From positions 1 to 64,000 of the forward strand of contig JASJBD010000004.1 of the NCBI GenBank assembly GCA_030066665.1: 64,000 bases of DNA, in the 5' to 3' direction. Position 1 is the stretch's first letter. Every line of letters begins with the position of its first letter. The notes beneath the pieces are model-generated. The model saw only the letters and a list, made by a program, of their open reading frames with translations, was not told the origin of the DNA and did no database searches. This document shows, in pieces, positions 7,068 to 15,686 of the stretch. This DNA is from Gammaproteobacteria bacterium (GTDB lineage Bacteria > Pseudomonadota > Gammaproteobacteria > Steroidobacterales > GCA-2729495). Both the position numbers and the translations under genes were made by a program.

Positions 7068-8054
7068 ATGACAATCTTCCAGGATCTTCACGACGTGCTC
7101 CATGGCAAGGTGCGCGGCCACCCGGTCGGCATCAGCCTGTTTGTCGACGATATCCCGGAACGGTACCGCGCCAGGCGCGTCGATCCCTGCGCCATTGTGC
7201 GTCTCGCCATGGACGATGGTGAAATCGTTTATATCGATCGCGAGCATCATGATTGCACGGTCGGGGTGTTTACCGGCGGCATGCATGAAGGTACGGCAGA
7301 TATCCGCACCGGCGCCTACCTGTCCAAAAACATTCCGGCATATACCGACGAGGCGGCTGCCCGCACCAAGTCTGGCAAATTCGTGTTGCCGCCGGGTACG
7401 GTCAGGGCAATCGGGGCTGCGCCGCTGAATCGCATCCCGGACGGCGTCCGCGTCGACTGGATTGTGTGCGTGTGCATTCCACACTGGGTGCATTTCATTG
7501 GCGGTGCCCGCACGGTCATCGACGGCACACCGCCACATGGTGCAGCCGGCACGTCCTTCTGCAGCGAGCTGTTCGCGACTCCGTGGCACGAAGACAATGT
7601 AGTAATCACTCCGGCGGATATTGGCGGGCGAATGATGAATCGCATCAAGCCGGAGGAAATGTTCGTCATCGTGCCGATGAAATACACTCATACCCTGGTG
7701 AGTTTGCTTGCCGACCAGCCGGATGCGCGCGCGATGCTGGAAGCGACGCGCCCGCCGGATTCGCCCTACTGGGAAAAGCGCAAGCGCGCCGCGGAAAAGC
7801 AGCAGCGGCGTAAGCCAGAGACCGGTAGCGATGATGACGACAGATCGTTGGTTATTACCATGCCATGGCAGGAGGAGGCCAAGGCGCTGATTCGGCAGGC
7901 GCCGGCCGGCATGCTGGATATGGCGATCGGCTATGTCGAGGACTTTGCGCGCGAGAATGGCTACGAGGTCGTAACGGCTGAAGTGATTGCAGAGCAAATG
8001 AGATCGGTCGGGATGGATCCGGCCATGCTGAGCGGAGGCACCAATGCAAGTTGA
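7068..8054 (+). CDS. DUF169 protein with C-terminal PCP_red domain
   Basis: The 328-residue protein has an N-terminal region (about 1-235) that looks like DUF169 (ArCR): GHPVGISLFVDDIPERY near the start, a WIVCVCIPHWVHF stretch, and SFCSELFATPWHEDNVVITPADIGGR. A charged linker is followed by MPWQEEAKALIRQAPAGML...EVVTAEVIAEQM (about 262-310), a good PCP_red domain. DUF169 proteins are poorly characterised and occur in anaerobes and archaea. ATG 7068 is preferred, with AGGAAG upstream; a TTG at 7047 is the alternative. The 3' end overlaps the LLM gene by 11 bases, so the two are coupled and probably act in one reaction. Function is unknown. Confidence 0.6.
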   Translation: MTIFQDLHDVLHGKVRGHPVGISLFVDDIPERYRARRVDPCAIVRLAMDDGEIVYIDREHHDCTVGVFTGGMHEGTADIRTGAYLSKNIPAYTDEAAARTKSGKFVLPPGTVRAIGAAPLNRIPDGVRVDWIVCVCIPHWVHFIGGARTVIDGTPPHGAAGTSFCSELFATPWHEDNVVITPADIGGRMMNRIKPEEMFVIVPMKYTHTLVSLLADQPDARAMLEATRPPDSPYWEKRKRAAEKQQRRKPETGSDDDDRSLVITMPWQEEAKALIRQAPAGMLDMAIGYVEDFARENGYEVVTAEVIAEQMRSVGMDPAMLSGGTNAS

Positions 8055-9060
8055 CCTGATTCTGCACCCGAACAGTCCGCCGGAAATGTTCGCGGAGCTG
8101 GCCGTGCTTGCGGAAAGTTACGGCGTGGGAGGCATCTGGACGTCGAACATGCACGATGGCCGCGATCCTTTCGTGAACTTCGTGGATGCGGCGCGGGCGA
8201 CCAGCAAGATCCGGTTCGGCCCGGTGGCGGTGTCGCCGTATGAACTGCATCCGCTGAAAATGGGCAACGCACTGCTGACTCTGAATGAAATCGCCGGGGG
8301 TCGCGCGGGCATCGGCGTGGCGGCCGGTGATGGCGGCACTGCCTACGCGATGGGGGAGGTCGCGGAACATCGGCTGACGGCCGTGCGCGAGTGCGTCGAG
8401 ATCATCAACGCGATGGCCACCGGCGAAATGGTGCAATACCACGGCAAGATGTACATGGTGCGCTGGTATCACGCATCCTGGGTGAGCCAGCCGAAGCCGT
8501 CGGTGTATGTCTGTGCCGGTGGTCCACAGATGCTCCGGTCCAGTGCCAAGTACGCCGAGGGGATCTTCCTCGGTGATCACTTGCCGGAGCACGTTGCGGA
8601 AGTGCGTGCCGCTATCAATCCCGAAATCGAGGAACACAACCCGCACAAGGATGAATTCAAACTATTGAACTTCTGGGCCTGGCACGTCAAGGAAGACCCT
8701 GAAGAAACGCTGGCCGAATCACGCATGTGGCTGGCCGCGCGGGTCACGCCGTGGCCGACCTACTACCATCGCGGCATTCTGCCGGACGAAGAGATGCAGG
8801 TGGTCTGGGACAACACCGACGCGTTGAATCGCGCGTTCTATGCGCAGGACCCGAATATTCCGGAAATTCCGCGCGATATCCTGGACAGACTGTGCAAGCG
8901 GTGTACCGCGGCGTCACCGCTCGATGAAATCGATCACGAGATCGATCGCCTGCGCGAATTCGAGGCGGCCGGTTTGACGAATATTTGCCTGCGGGTCTAC
9001 GCCCAACCCGAGGAAACGATCCGGGTCATCGGCGAGCGCGTCATCCCCGCGCTCCGCTGA
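8044..9060 (+). CDS. LLM-class flavin-dependent oxidoreductase (Mer/luciferase-like)
   Basis: The 338-residue TIM-barrel protein shows family features: GGIWTSNMHDGRDPFVNF at the N-terminus, RFGPVAVSPYELHPLKMGNALLTLNE (first part RFGPVAVSPYELHP), then GRAGIGVAAGDGG, and a closing EAAGLTNICLRVY. Members use FMN or F420 and include 5,10-methylene-tetrahydromethanopterin reductase, monooxygenases and F420-dependent dehydrogenases. The cofactor cannot be told from sequence here. It is coupled to the DUF169/PCP_red gene and has two closer-spaced paralogues at 40516-42545. It converges with the oxidase operon. Confidence 0.85.
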   Translation: MQVDLILHPNSPPEMFAELAVLAESYGVGGIWTSNMHDGRDPFVNFVDAARATSKIRFGPVAVSPYELHPLKMGNALLTLNEIAGGRAGIGVAAGDGGTAYAMGEVAEHRLTAVRECVEIINAMATGEMVQYHGKMYMVRWYHASWVSQPKPSVYVCAGGPQMLRSSAKYAEGIFLGDHLPEHVAEVRAAINPEIEEHNPHKDEFKLLNFWAWHVKEDPEETLAESRMWLAARVTPWPTYYHRGILPDEEMQVVWDNTDALNRAFYAQDPNIPEIPRDILDRLCKRCTAASPLDEIDHEIDRLREFEAAGLTNICLRVYAQPEETIRVIGERVIPALR

Positions 9061-9063
9061 CGG

Positions 9064-9387
9064 CTAGCCGCCGAACACCTCGAGGCGCGTGAAGAAAGTG
9101 TAGCCGCCTTCCACGGCCATCAGAAATACCAGTACGGCAATCGCGATTGGCGGCAACAGTATTGCGGTAATCAGGGCCATGCGCTCCCAGCGCATGTGCA
9201 TGAAGATTGCGACGATAAAAGCCGCTTTCAGCCACATGAAGACCACGATCAGGAACCAGCGCAGTTCTCCCTGCAGCTGCATGTAGTCGACCATGTACGA
9301 GCCGGCGCTGAACACAAAGAGCAGCAGCCAGACCTTGAGGTACAGCCCAATCGGATGTTGTTGGCCCTCGGCCGCGACTTCGCTCAT
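9064..9387 (-). CDS. Cytochrome c oxidase subunit IV
   Basis: The 107-residue protein has three hydrophobic helices and fits the bacterial COX4_pro (CyoD/CtaF-like) subunit, including FMWLKAAFIVAIFMHMRWE, in which K/H residues bracket the second helix. It is the last gene of the oxidase operon, 10 bases after subunit III. ATG 9387 is preferred, with GAGGGGA upstream, although the frame is open to 9501. It helps assemble or stabilise the haem-copper oxidase. Confidence 0.85.
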   Translation of the reverse strand: MSEVAAEGQQHPIGLYLKVWLLLFVFSAGSYMVDYMQLQGELRWFLIVVFMWLKAAFIVAIFMHMRWERMALITAILLPPIAIAVLVFLMAVEGGYTFFTRLEVFGG

Positions 9388-9397
9388 AACTGTCCCC

Positions 9398-10072
9398 TCA
9401 CCACAGATAGAAGAATGCGAAAATGAAAACCCAGACCAGGTCGACGAAGTGCCAGTAGAGCCCGGCGACCTCCACGGTTTCGTACGTACCCTTGCGGTCA
9501 TAGAAACCTGACCAGACGCGCCAGGCCGTCACTAACAGGTAGATCACTCCAGCAGACACGTGCAGGCCGTGGAAGCCGGTGATCATGAAAAAGCTCGATC
9601 CGAATTGCGGTGCGCCCATCGGGTTGCCCCAGGGGCGCACGCCTTCCTCGATCAGCTTGGTCCATTCGAAGGCCTGCATGCCGACGAAGGTCGCGCCAAA
9701 GAATGCCGTGATGAGCAACATCGCCGCCGTCTTCGCACGGTCCTTGCGATAGCCGAAATTCACCGCCATCGCCATCGTGCCGCTGCTGGTGATCAGGATG
9801 AAGGTCATGATGGCGATCAGAATCAGCGGGATACTCTGGCCAAACAATGTCAGCGCAAAGACCTCGCTGGCATTCGGCCAAACCTCGGTCGTCGAGACCC
9901 GCACGGTCATGTAGGACGTCAGGAAAACACTGAAAATGAATGTGTCGCTAAGGAGGAAGATCCACATCATGGCTTTCCCCCACGGCACCTGGAAGGTCTG
10001 TTTGTCGTTGGCCCAGTCCTGGACTACACCTTCCATTCCTCTGGGCATGTCTGCTGCAGCATCAGTCGCCAT
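9398..10072 (-). CDS. ctaE: Cytochrome c oxidase subunit III (first of two)
   Basis: The 224-residue, multi-helix protein has GFHGLHVSAGVIYLL and the C-terminal GLYWHFVDLVWVFIFAFFYLW that mark COX3. It acts in the inner membrane with subunits I and II. A shorter second COX3-like gene lies immediately upstream in the same operon. The first TM (WIFLLSDTFIFSVFL) and helix pattern fit the short SoxM-type COX3. Confidence 0.9.
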   Translation of the reverse strand: MATDAAADMPRGMEGVVQDWANDKQTFQVPWGKAMMWIFLLSDTFIFSVFLTSYMTVRVSTTEVWPNASEVFALTLFGQSIPLILIAIMTFILITSSGTMAMAVNFGYRKDRAKTAAMLLITAFFGATFVGMQAFEWTKLIEEGVRPWGNPMGAPQFGSSFFMITGFHGLHVSAGVIYLLVTAWRVWSGFYDRKGTYETVEVAGLYWHFVDLVWVFIFAFFYLW

Positions 10073-10085
10073 TTACAAATCCTTC

Positions 10086-10721
10086 TCAAGTCACCAGGAG
10101 CAATCCCAGCAGCACCAGCCAGATCAGCAGCAGGTAATGCCAGTAGGTCGTGCACAACTCGACACTCAAGCGCAGTTCGCGCGCCTGGTCGGCGTCATCC
10201 TGGCCGAAGCCACGCAGCACTCGCACCGAGTTGCGCGCCCAGACATAAAGCCCGCCGACCAGGTGCAGGCCGTGGGCACCGGTCAACAAAAAGAAAAACG
10301 CGTTCGCGGGGTTAACCTGGATCACCTGGCCTGTCGCGGTCATTTGCTGCCAGCCGATCACCTGGCCGACGAGGAAGGCGGCGGTCAATAACCCGGCGGC
10401 GACGAAACCCCTCTTCAGGCCCGCCAGGTTACCGCCGTCTGCCGCAGCCTTCGCGTACTGCATGGCGAGACTGGCACCGATCAGCAGCAGCGTGTTCAGC
10501 CCCAGGATCGACGGCAGGGCCGTGATCGGTTGCCAGTCCGGCAGTGCCTCGCGCTGATGCTGCGCCATGACGAACAGGAAGAACAGGCTGCTGACGACAC
10601 CGAGAAAAACGAATAGCGCCGTCCGCTTGGTATTGGCCGCGATCACGTACGGATCGGGCAATTCCTCGAGCTGCCCCGTCGTCGTCCAGGGCTTCTCGGT
10701 CAGTTTACGGAGCAGACTCAA
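10086..10721 (-). CDS. Second cytochrome c oxidase subunit III-like protein
   Basis: The 211-residue protein has five or six helices, with FLLTGAHGLHLVGGLYVW and a C-terminal LCTTYWHYLLLIWLVLLGLLLV, both COX3 signatures. It differs clearly from the next gene, so this operon encodes two subunit III proteins. Its start overlaps the subunit I stop by four bases. The pair may form a heterodimer or a split subunit; that is inference. Confidence 0.85.
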   Translation of the reverse strand: MSLLRKLTEKPWTTTGQLEELPDPYVIAANTKRTALFVFLGVVSSLFFLFVMAQHQREALPDWQPITALPSILGLNTLLLIGASLAMQYAKAAADGGNLAGLKRGFVAAGLLTAAFLVGQVIGWQQMTATGQVIQVNPANAFFFLLTGAHGLHLVGGLYVWARNSVRVLRGFGQDDADQARELRLSVELCTTYWHYLLLIWLVLLGLLLVT

Positions 10722-12484
10722 TGGGCCTTACCGTGGTCACGGCCGGCCGGATGCAGCGCGTCCGGCGGCGTATTCTGCGGAATGAAGTCTTCGGGCGCGC
10801 CCGGTACGTTGTAGTCATAGGCCCAGCGGTAGACAACCGGCAGGTCCGGTCCCCAGTTGCCGTGTTTGGGCGGCGTGTCCGGCGTCTGCCATTCCAGGCT
10901 GTTCGCTTTCCACGGGTTCGGGTCGGCTTTCTCGCCACGGAAGATGCTCCAGGCTATGTTCACGAGAAACACGAGCTGCACGACGCCGACCAGAATCGCC
11001 GAGTAGGTGATGCCGATATTCATCGCCTGTGCCGATTCGGGGACGAAGTCCGTCGTGCCCATGGAGTAGTAGCGCCGCGGCACACCGAGGATGCCCAGGT
11101 AATGCATCGGCAGGTAAATCGAATAGGCACCGAGGAAGGTCAGCCAGAAATGGATCTTGCCCAGTGTCTGGTTGAACATGCGGCCGGTCATCTTTGGGAA
11201 CCAGTGATAGATCGCCGCGAACACCACCATGATCGGTGAAATGCCCATAACCATATGGAAGTGGCCGACGACGAAATAGGTGTCCGATAGCGGCAGATCG
11301 ACGACCACGTTACCCAGGAACAGGCCGGTAAGGCCACCATGAATGAAGGTGAACAGGAAACCGATCGAGAACAGCATTGGCACCGTGAGGTGAATATCAC
11401 CGCGCCAGAGCGTCAGCACCCAGTTGTAGACCTTGATAGCCGTCGGTACCGCGATGATCAGCGTGGTGGTCGCGAAGAAGAACCCGAAGTACGGATTCAT
11501 GCCGCTGACGTACATATGGTGCGCCCAGACGATGAAGCTCAAGCCCCCGATCACGACAATGGCCCAGACCATTTGCCGGTAGCCGAAGATGTTCTTGCGG
11601 GCATGGGTGCTGATCAGGTCCGACACGATCCCGAAGGCGGGCAGGGCCACGATGTAGACCTCCGGATGCCCGAAGAACCAGAACAAATGCTGGAACAGGA
11701 TCGGGCTCCCGCCATCGAACGCGGTCTGCTCGCCACGATCCAGGATGGCCGGCATGAAGAAGCTGGTGCCGAGCAGGCTATCGAAGACCATCATCACGGC
11801 GCTGACGAACAACGCCGGGAAGGCCAGCAGGCCGAGCACGGTCGCGACGAAGATGCCCCAAACCGACAACGGCATACGCATCAGCGTCATGCCGCGACAC
11901 CGGGCCTGCAACACGGTCGTGACGTAGTTCAGGCCGCCCATCGTGAAGGCAACGATGAACACAGCCAGCGACGCCAGCATCAGCATGATGCCCCAGCCCG
12001 CGCCAGGCGTGCCGTCGGTAATCGCCTGCGGTGGATACAGGGTCCAGCCGGCGCCGGTCGGTCCGCCCGGTACGAAGAAGCTCGCCAGCAGGATGATGAC
12101 AGACAGCAGGTAGACCCAGTAGCTGAGCATGTTCATGAACGGGAACACCATGTCCCGGGAACCACACATCAGCGGAATCAGGTAATTGCCGAAACCACCG
12201 AGCAATAGCGCCGTCAGCAGGTAGATCACCATGATCATGCCGTGCATGGTTATGAACTGGTAATACTCGATCGGCGCGATGAACGAGAACACGTCCGGGA
12301 ATGCCAGTTGCAGGCGCATCATGCCTGACAGCACCAGCGCGACCAGGCCGACGAAGATTGCCGTCAGTGAATACTGGATCGCGATGACCTTGTGGTCCTG
12401 GCTCCAGATGTACTTGGTGATGAAAGTCTGCGGATCATGCAGATGCTGTTCATGATCGCGGTCGGCAATTGCTACATAGGCCAT
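10718..12484 (-). CDS. ctaD: Cytochrome c oxidase subunit I
   Basis: The 588-residue catalytic subunit has about 12 helices. FWFFGHPEVYIVALP carries the Cu_B His and the cross-linked Tyr; VWAHHMYVSGM, with the tandem Cu_B His pair, and YFVVGHFHMVMG, with haem-ligand His residues, are all present. It reduces O2 to water while pumping protons. A polar C-terminal extension follows the last helix. It sits between diheme subunit II and the two subunit III genes, in caa3-type order. Confidence 0.95.
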   Translation of the reverse strand: MAYVAIADRDHEQHLHDPQTFITKYIWSQDHKVIAIQYSLTAIFVGLVALVLSGMMRLQLAFPDVFSFIAPIEYYQFITMHGMIMVIYLLTALLLGGFGNYLIPLMCGSRDMVFPFMNMLSYWVYLLSVIILLASFFVPGGPTGAGWTLYPPQAITDGTPGAGWGIMLMLASLAVFIVAFTMGGLNYVTTVLQARCRGMTLMRMPLSVWGIFVATVLGLLAFPALFVSAVMMVFDSLLGTSFFMPAILDRGEQTAFDGGSPILFQHLFWFFGHPEVYIVALPAFGIVSDLISTHARKNIFGYRQMVWAIVVIGGLSFIVWAHHMYVSGMNPYFGFFFATTTLIIAVPTAIKVYNWVLTLWRGDIHLTVPMLFSIGFLFTFIHGGLTGLFLGNVVVDLPLSDTYFVVGHFHMVMGISPIMVVFAAIYHWFPKMTGRMFNQTLGKIHFWLTFLGAYSIYLPMHYLGILGVPRRYYSMGTTDFVPESAQAMNIGITYSAILVGVVQLVFLVNIAWSIFRGEKADPNPWKANSLEWQTPDTPPKHGNWGPDLPVVYRWAYDYNVPGAPEDFIPQNTPPDALHPAGRDHGKAH

Positions 12485-12522
12485 CAGTGCTGCCTCTCAG
12501 CTGGGTTTCCTGCCAGTCGGGC

Positions 12523-13911
12523 TCATTGCGCCTGGCTGACACGTGCCGGTGAATTCACCGGGAAAGTATTGATATAGGCGACCAGGTCGTTAATGACCGC
12601 TTCGTTGGAGAGTCGCTTTGCCATCTGTGCCATTTGCGCGCCATAGAAATCGCCGGGCTCGGCGCCGCGCACCCCGTCGCGGAAATGCGCCAGCAATACC
12701 GCGAGGTACCAGTCGCTCATGCCGGCCAGCCGCGGGGCGTTGAGTGCCCAGATGCCTTGACCGGACTCGCCATGACAAACGGCACAGGTCTCGTAGGTTC
12801 GCGCGCCGCGATCCGCATCACCGGTAACGGTGACCGGAGCCGGTTCATCCGGCAGCGTTTCGATATAGGCGATCACATTCGCAATGGCCTGGTCGTCGAC
12901 TAGTGTGCCGGCCATGGCCGCCATCTGCTGCCCGTAGATATCGTCAGGGTGCACGCCGCGCAGCTTGTTCTTGTAATTACGAATCTGCCGCGCCATGTAC
13001 CAGCCTTCCTGACCCGCCAGTTTCGGTGCGTTGAGTTCCTTGCGGCCCTCGCCGGCAAAGCCGTGGCACGCGGCGCAGGCCTGGTACAGGCCCTGACCGA
13101 TGTCCCGGTTGCCGGCCGCGCGCGCCGCCGTCTCGGCATAGGTCGGATGCGCATTCAGCCAGGCTTCGAATTCCGGCCGTTCCACGACGGTGACTTTGCC
13201 GCGCATCGCGTGATGCGCAATGCCGCAGAGCTCTTCGCAGAGCACATCGAAGCTGCCGAGTCGCGTTGGCTCGAACCACATGAAGGTCACCATGCCCGGT
13301 ACCAGGTCCATCTTCACGCGGAACTGCGGCACCGTGAAGTTATGCAGCACGTCCTTGGACCGCAGGTTCAGGCGGATTGGCTGGTTCAACGGCAAATAGA
13401 CTTCAGGATTCGATACCAGGATGTCGTCCTGGCCGTTCGGGTCGTCCGGGTTCATGCCGAACGGATTGTCCGGCGTGATCAGGCTCGCATTCACCGTGCC
13501 CATCACGCCATCCTCGCCCGGGAAGCGATAGCTCCAGTGCCATTGCTGGCCAACGGCCTCGACGATCGCGGAGTTATCGGGCGGGCGGACGAATTGGCCC
13601 CAGACGAACAAGCCCGGCGCGAGCATTGCCGCAACGCCGATCGCGGTGATGACGGTCAGCCAGATTTCGAGTTTCTTGTTCTCGGGCTCGTATTCGGCTT
13701 TCTGGCCCTTCTTGTGGCGGTACTTGTAAATCGAGTACGCCATGAAAAGGTTGACCAGGATGAACACGATGCCGGTCACCCAGAAGGTGATATCCACCGT
13801 GGCGTCGATCATGCCCCAGTTCGAGGCGAGTTCAGTGAAATACCAGGGGCTGGCGAAGTGGAAGATAACAGAACCAATGACCAATAAGACCACTACGATT
13901 GCTATCGCCAT
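12523..13911 (-). CDS. ctaC: Cytochrome c oxidase subunit II with two cytochrome c domains
   Basis: The 462-residue protein starts with two membrane helices (about 1-25 and 45-65; a third near 85-105 is weak). A cupredoxin domain carries the Cu_A motif CEELCGIAHHAM (about 225-236). Two fused cytochrome c modules follow, with CAACH and CAVCH haem sites (about 281 and 376). One fused haem domain defines caa3 oxidases; two are less usual and suggest direct electron entry from a membrane or periplasmic donor. It is the first structural gene of the oxidase operon. Confidence 0.95.
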   Translation of the reverse strand: MAIAIVVVLLVIGSVIFHFASPWYFTELASNWGMIDATVDITFWVTGIVFILVNLFMAYSIYKYRHKKGQKAEYEPENKKLEIWLTVITAIGVAAMLAPGLFVWGQFVRPPDNSAIVEAVGQQWHWSYRFPGEDGVMGTVNASLITPDNPFGMNPDDPNGQDDILVSNPEVYLPLNQPIRLNLRSKDVLHNFTVPQFRVKMDLVPGMVTFMWFEPTRLGSFDVLCEELCGIAHHAMRGKVTVVERPEFEAWLNAHPTYAETAARAAGNRDIGQGLYQACAACHGFAGEGRKELNAPKLAGQEGWYMARQIRNYKNKLRGVHPDDIYGQQMAAMAGTLVDDQAIANVIAYIETLPDEPAPVTVTGDADRGARTYETCAVCHGESGQGIWALNAPRLAGMSDWYLAVLLAHFRDGVRGAEPGDFYGAQMAQMAKRLSNEAVINDLVAYINTFPVNSPARVSQAQ

Positions 13912-13963
13912 AAACCAGTCCCTCTGAAGGTGCGACCTTCGAGAATTTCTTTAAAAGGTTAGC

Positions 13964-14563
13964 TCACGAGTTGATCAATCCCTGATCTTGCTGTCGGCTC
14001 GCCTCCTGGCGCTGCTCTTCTCTCTGCCGTCGTCTGCGGCGTACGACCCCAAATGGGTTAACGAATTGCCGGTCGGTCGCGACATGCTGCGCTTCCGGGT
14101 GCTTCTGGCGCATCATGTCCTTGACGGTTTCGCCCATGCCCTTGCGGGCATAGATCAATATGAGATATTTGCCCGCTTCGATATCGTCATGAAAGCGGTT
14201 CAGTTTTTGATTCTCGGTGGCTACTCCGTAGAGTCCGCCCTCCCAGGCGCCAAACAGCGTCGAGACGAGTACGACGATCAGGTAGACCCACCAAGGCAGC
14301 TCGCGCTGGAAGGGATCGAAATACGCCATCATGGCAGCGCCGATCACACCGACGATGAAACCGATGTTGGCGCCGATCAGGCCGCCCCGGACGACATCCA
14401 GGGTCTCAATGTAGTTGCTGGACTGAATTTGCTCGCGTTTGAGCCCTGCCTCGTCCTTGGTGACTACGTGCACCATCCATTCGCCGATCCCCAGCTCCTG
14501 CAAATCGTCCGAAATGCTGTGAGTGCTATCGAGTGTTGGCGTGACGTAGTAGAAGCACTTCAT
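13964..14563 (-). CDS. Uncharacterised two-helix membrane protein
   Basis: The 199-residue protein has a cytoplasmic N-terminal domain, a Gly-rich hydrophobic pair (about 75-95 and 108-128, GLIGANIGFIVGVIGAAMM then WWVYLIVVLVSTLFGAWEGG) and a basic C-terminal tail (RRRRRQREEQRQ). The layout recalls DUF1269/YflT-like stress proteins, but the match is weak. ATG 14563 is chosen because it begins the conserved-looking MKCFYYV; the frame is open to 14602. It lies 52 bases before subunit II on the same strand and may be the first gene of that operon. Confidence 0.55.
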   Translation of the reverse strand: MKCFYYVTPTLDSTHSISDDLQELGIGEWMVHVVTKDEAGLKREQIQSSNYIETLDVVRGGLIGANIGFIVGVIGAAMMAYFDPFQRELPWWVYLIVVLVSTLFGAWEGGLYGVATENQKLNRFHDDIEAGKYLILIYARKGMGETVKDMMRQKHPEAQHVATDRQFVNPFGVVRRRRRQREEQRQEASRQQDQGLINS

Positions 14564-14771
14564 CCAGTTTCCCCCGCCCTCCCTACAGGGCGCCCTATGC
14601 AAAAAATACTAGCATAACTATCAGGGATTCCCGAACCGGCCGTGCTATGTTGAATTGGGGCCGCGGCCACGCGGAAACGCCCGGCCGGCTTCGGTTTTCA
14701 CTCACGATCGCCCCAGTCCATTTGTGTAGCATTGGCCGGGTCGCCAAGCTGACCCCCGGGAGGCAAGAAAC

Positions 14772-15638
14772 GTGCTCGTGCTGACCGCAGTTGGCGCCCT
14801 TGGCGGCCTCACGCTGCTGCTCGCCACTGGCCTGGTGCTCGCCAATCGGCGCTTGTACGTCGAGGAAGACGAGCGCTTCGACGTGGTCGAGGACATGCTG
14901 CCGCTCTCGAATTGTGGGGCCTGCGGTTATCCGGGCTGCCGGGCCTTTGCCGAGGCGCTGGTGACCGGCGAGTCCCAGCCCGGCAAATGTACGGTCAGCA
15001 CTGATCTGGCGCGGGAAGCAATCGCCGGCTATCTCGGGGTGGATGTCGGCGCCGAGGAGCGCCAGGTGGTGCGGCTGGCCTGCGCTGGCGGCAGCAATGT
15101 GGCCAGGAACCATGCGCACTACTCGGGTCACCAGTCCTGCCAGTCTGCGGCACTGGTTGCGGGCGGCGGCAAGGGTTGTTTCTGGGGTTGCCTGGGGCTG
15201 GGTGACTGCGAGCGGGTCTGCGAGTTCGACGCCATAAATATGAGTCGCGACTCTCTGCCGGTGGTCGATGAGGAGCTGTGCACCGCCTGCGGCGATTGCA
15301 TCGAGATTTGCCCGAAGGATTTGTTCAGTCTGCATCCGGTCAGCCACCGTCTGTGGGTACCCTGCAGCAATAAAGAGGCCGGTGACGAATTACTCGCTGA
15401 CTGCGAAGTGGCCTGTACCGCGTGTGAACGCTGCGTCATGGATGCCCCGCCCGGGCTGATCACAATGCGCGATAATTTGCCGGTGGTGAATTACGAAGGT
15501 CCGCATGCGACGACCAAGCCGATAGAGCGTTGCCCGACCGGGGCGATCATCTGGATTGAGCCGGATGGCCGCGTCGTCAAGGGCGACGCGGCGGTCCGCG
15601 TGCTACGTCATGCGCCGCTGCCCGATGCGCCCACGTGA
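14772..15638 (+). CDS. rnfB: Rnf complex subunit B, extended ferredoxin form
   Basis: The 288-residue protein has an N-terminal membrane anchor (about 3-24), the Fe4S domain CGACGYPGC (Cys48, 51, 56, with Cys73), and then several 4Fe-4S sites including CTACGDCIEICP and a partial CTACERC. It is the ferredoxin-input subunit of the ion-translocating Rnf complex. At 288 residues it is much longer than E. coli RsxB (about 190) and resembles the multi-cluster forms of anaerobes. It opens the operon and is separated from rnfC by the giant oxidoreductase gene. No clear promoter was identified in the 208-base gap upstream. Confidence 0.9.
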   Translation: MLVLTAVGALGGLTLLLATGLVLANRRLYVEEDERFDVVEDMLPLSNCGACGYPGCRAFAEALVTGESQPGKCTVSTDLAREAIAGYLGVDVGAEERQVVRLACAGGSNVARNHAHYSGHQSCQSAALVAGGGKGCFWGCLGLGDCERVCEFDAINMSRDSLPVVDEELCTACGDCIEICPKDLFSLHPVSHRLWVPCSNKEAGDELLADCEVACTACERCVMDAPPGLITMRDNLPVVNYEGPHATTKPIERCPTGAIIWIEPDGRVVKGDAAVRVLRHAPLPDAPT

Positions 15639-15686
15639 CCGATCGGCAGCGCCGACGAGAGAATTTGAATAATCAGAGAAGTATCG

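Noticed and set aside
11339-12208. Long plus-strand open frame opposite the oxidase subunit I gene
   Set aside because: It is a shadow of a strongly supported gene with high GC third positions; its translation is low-complexity with no recognisable motif.
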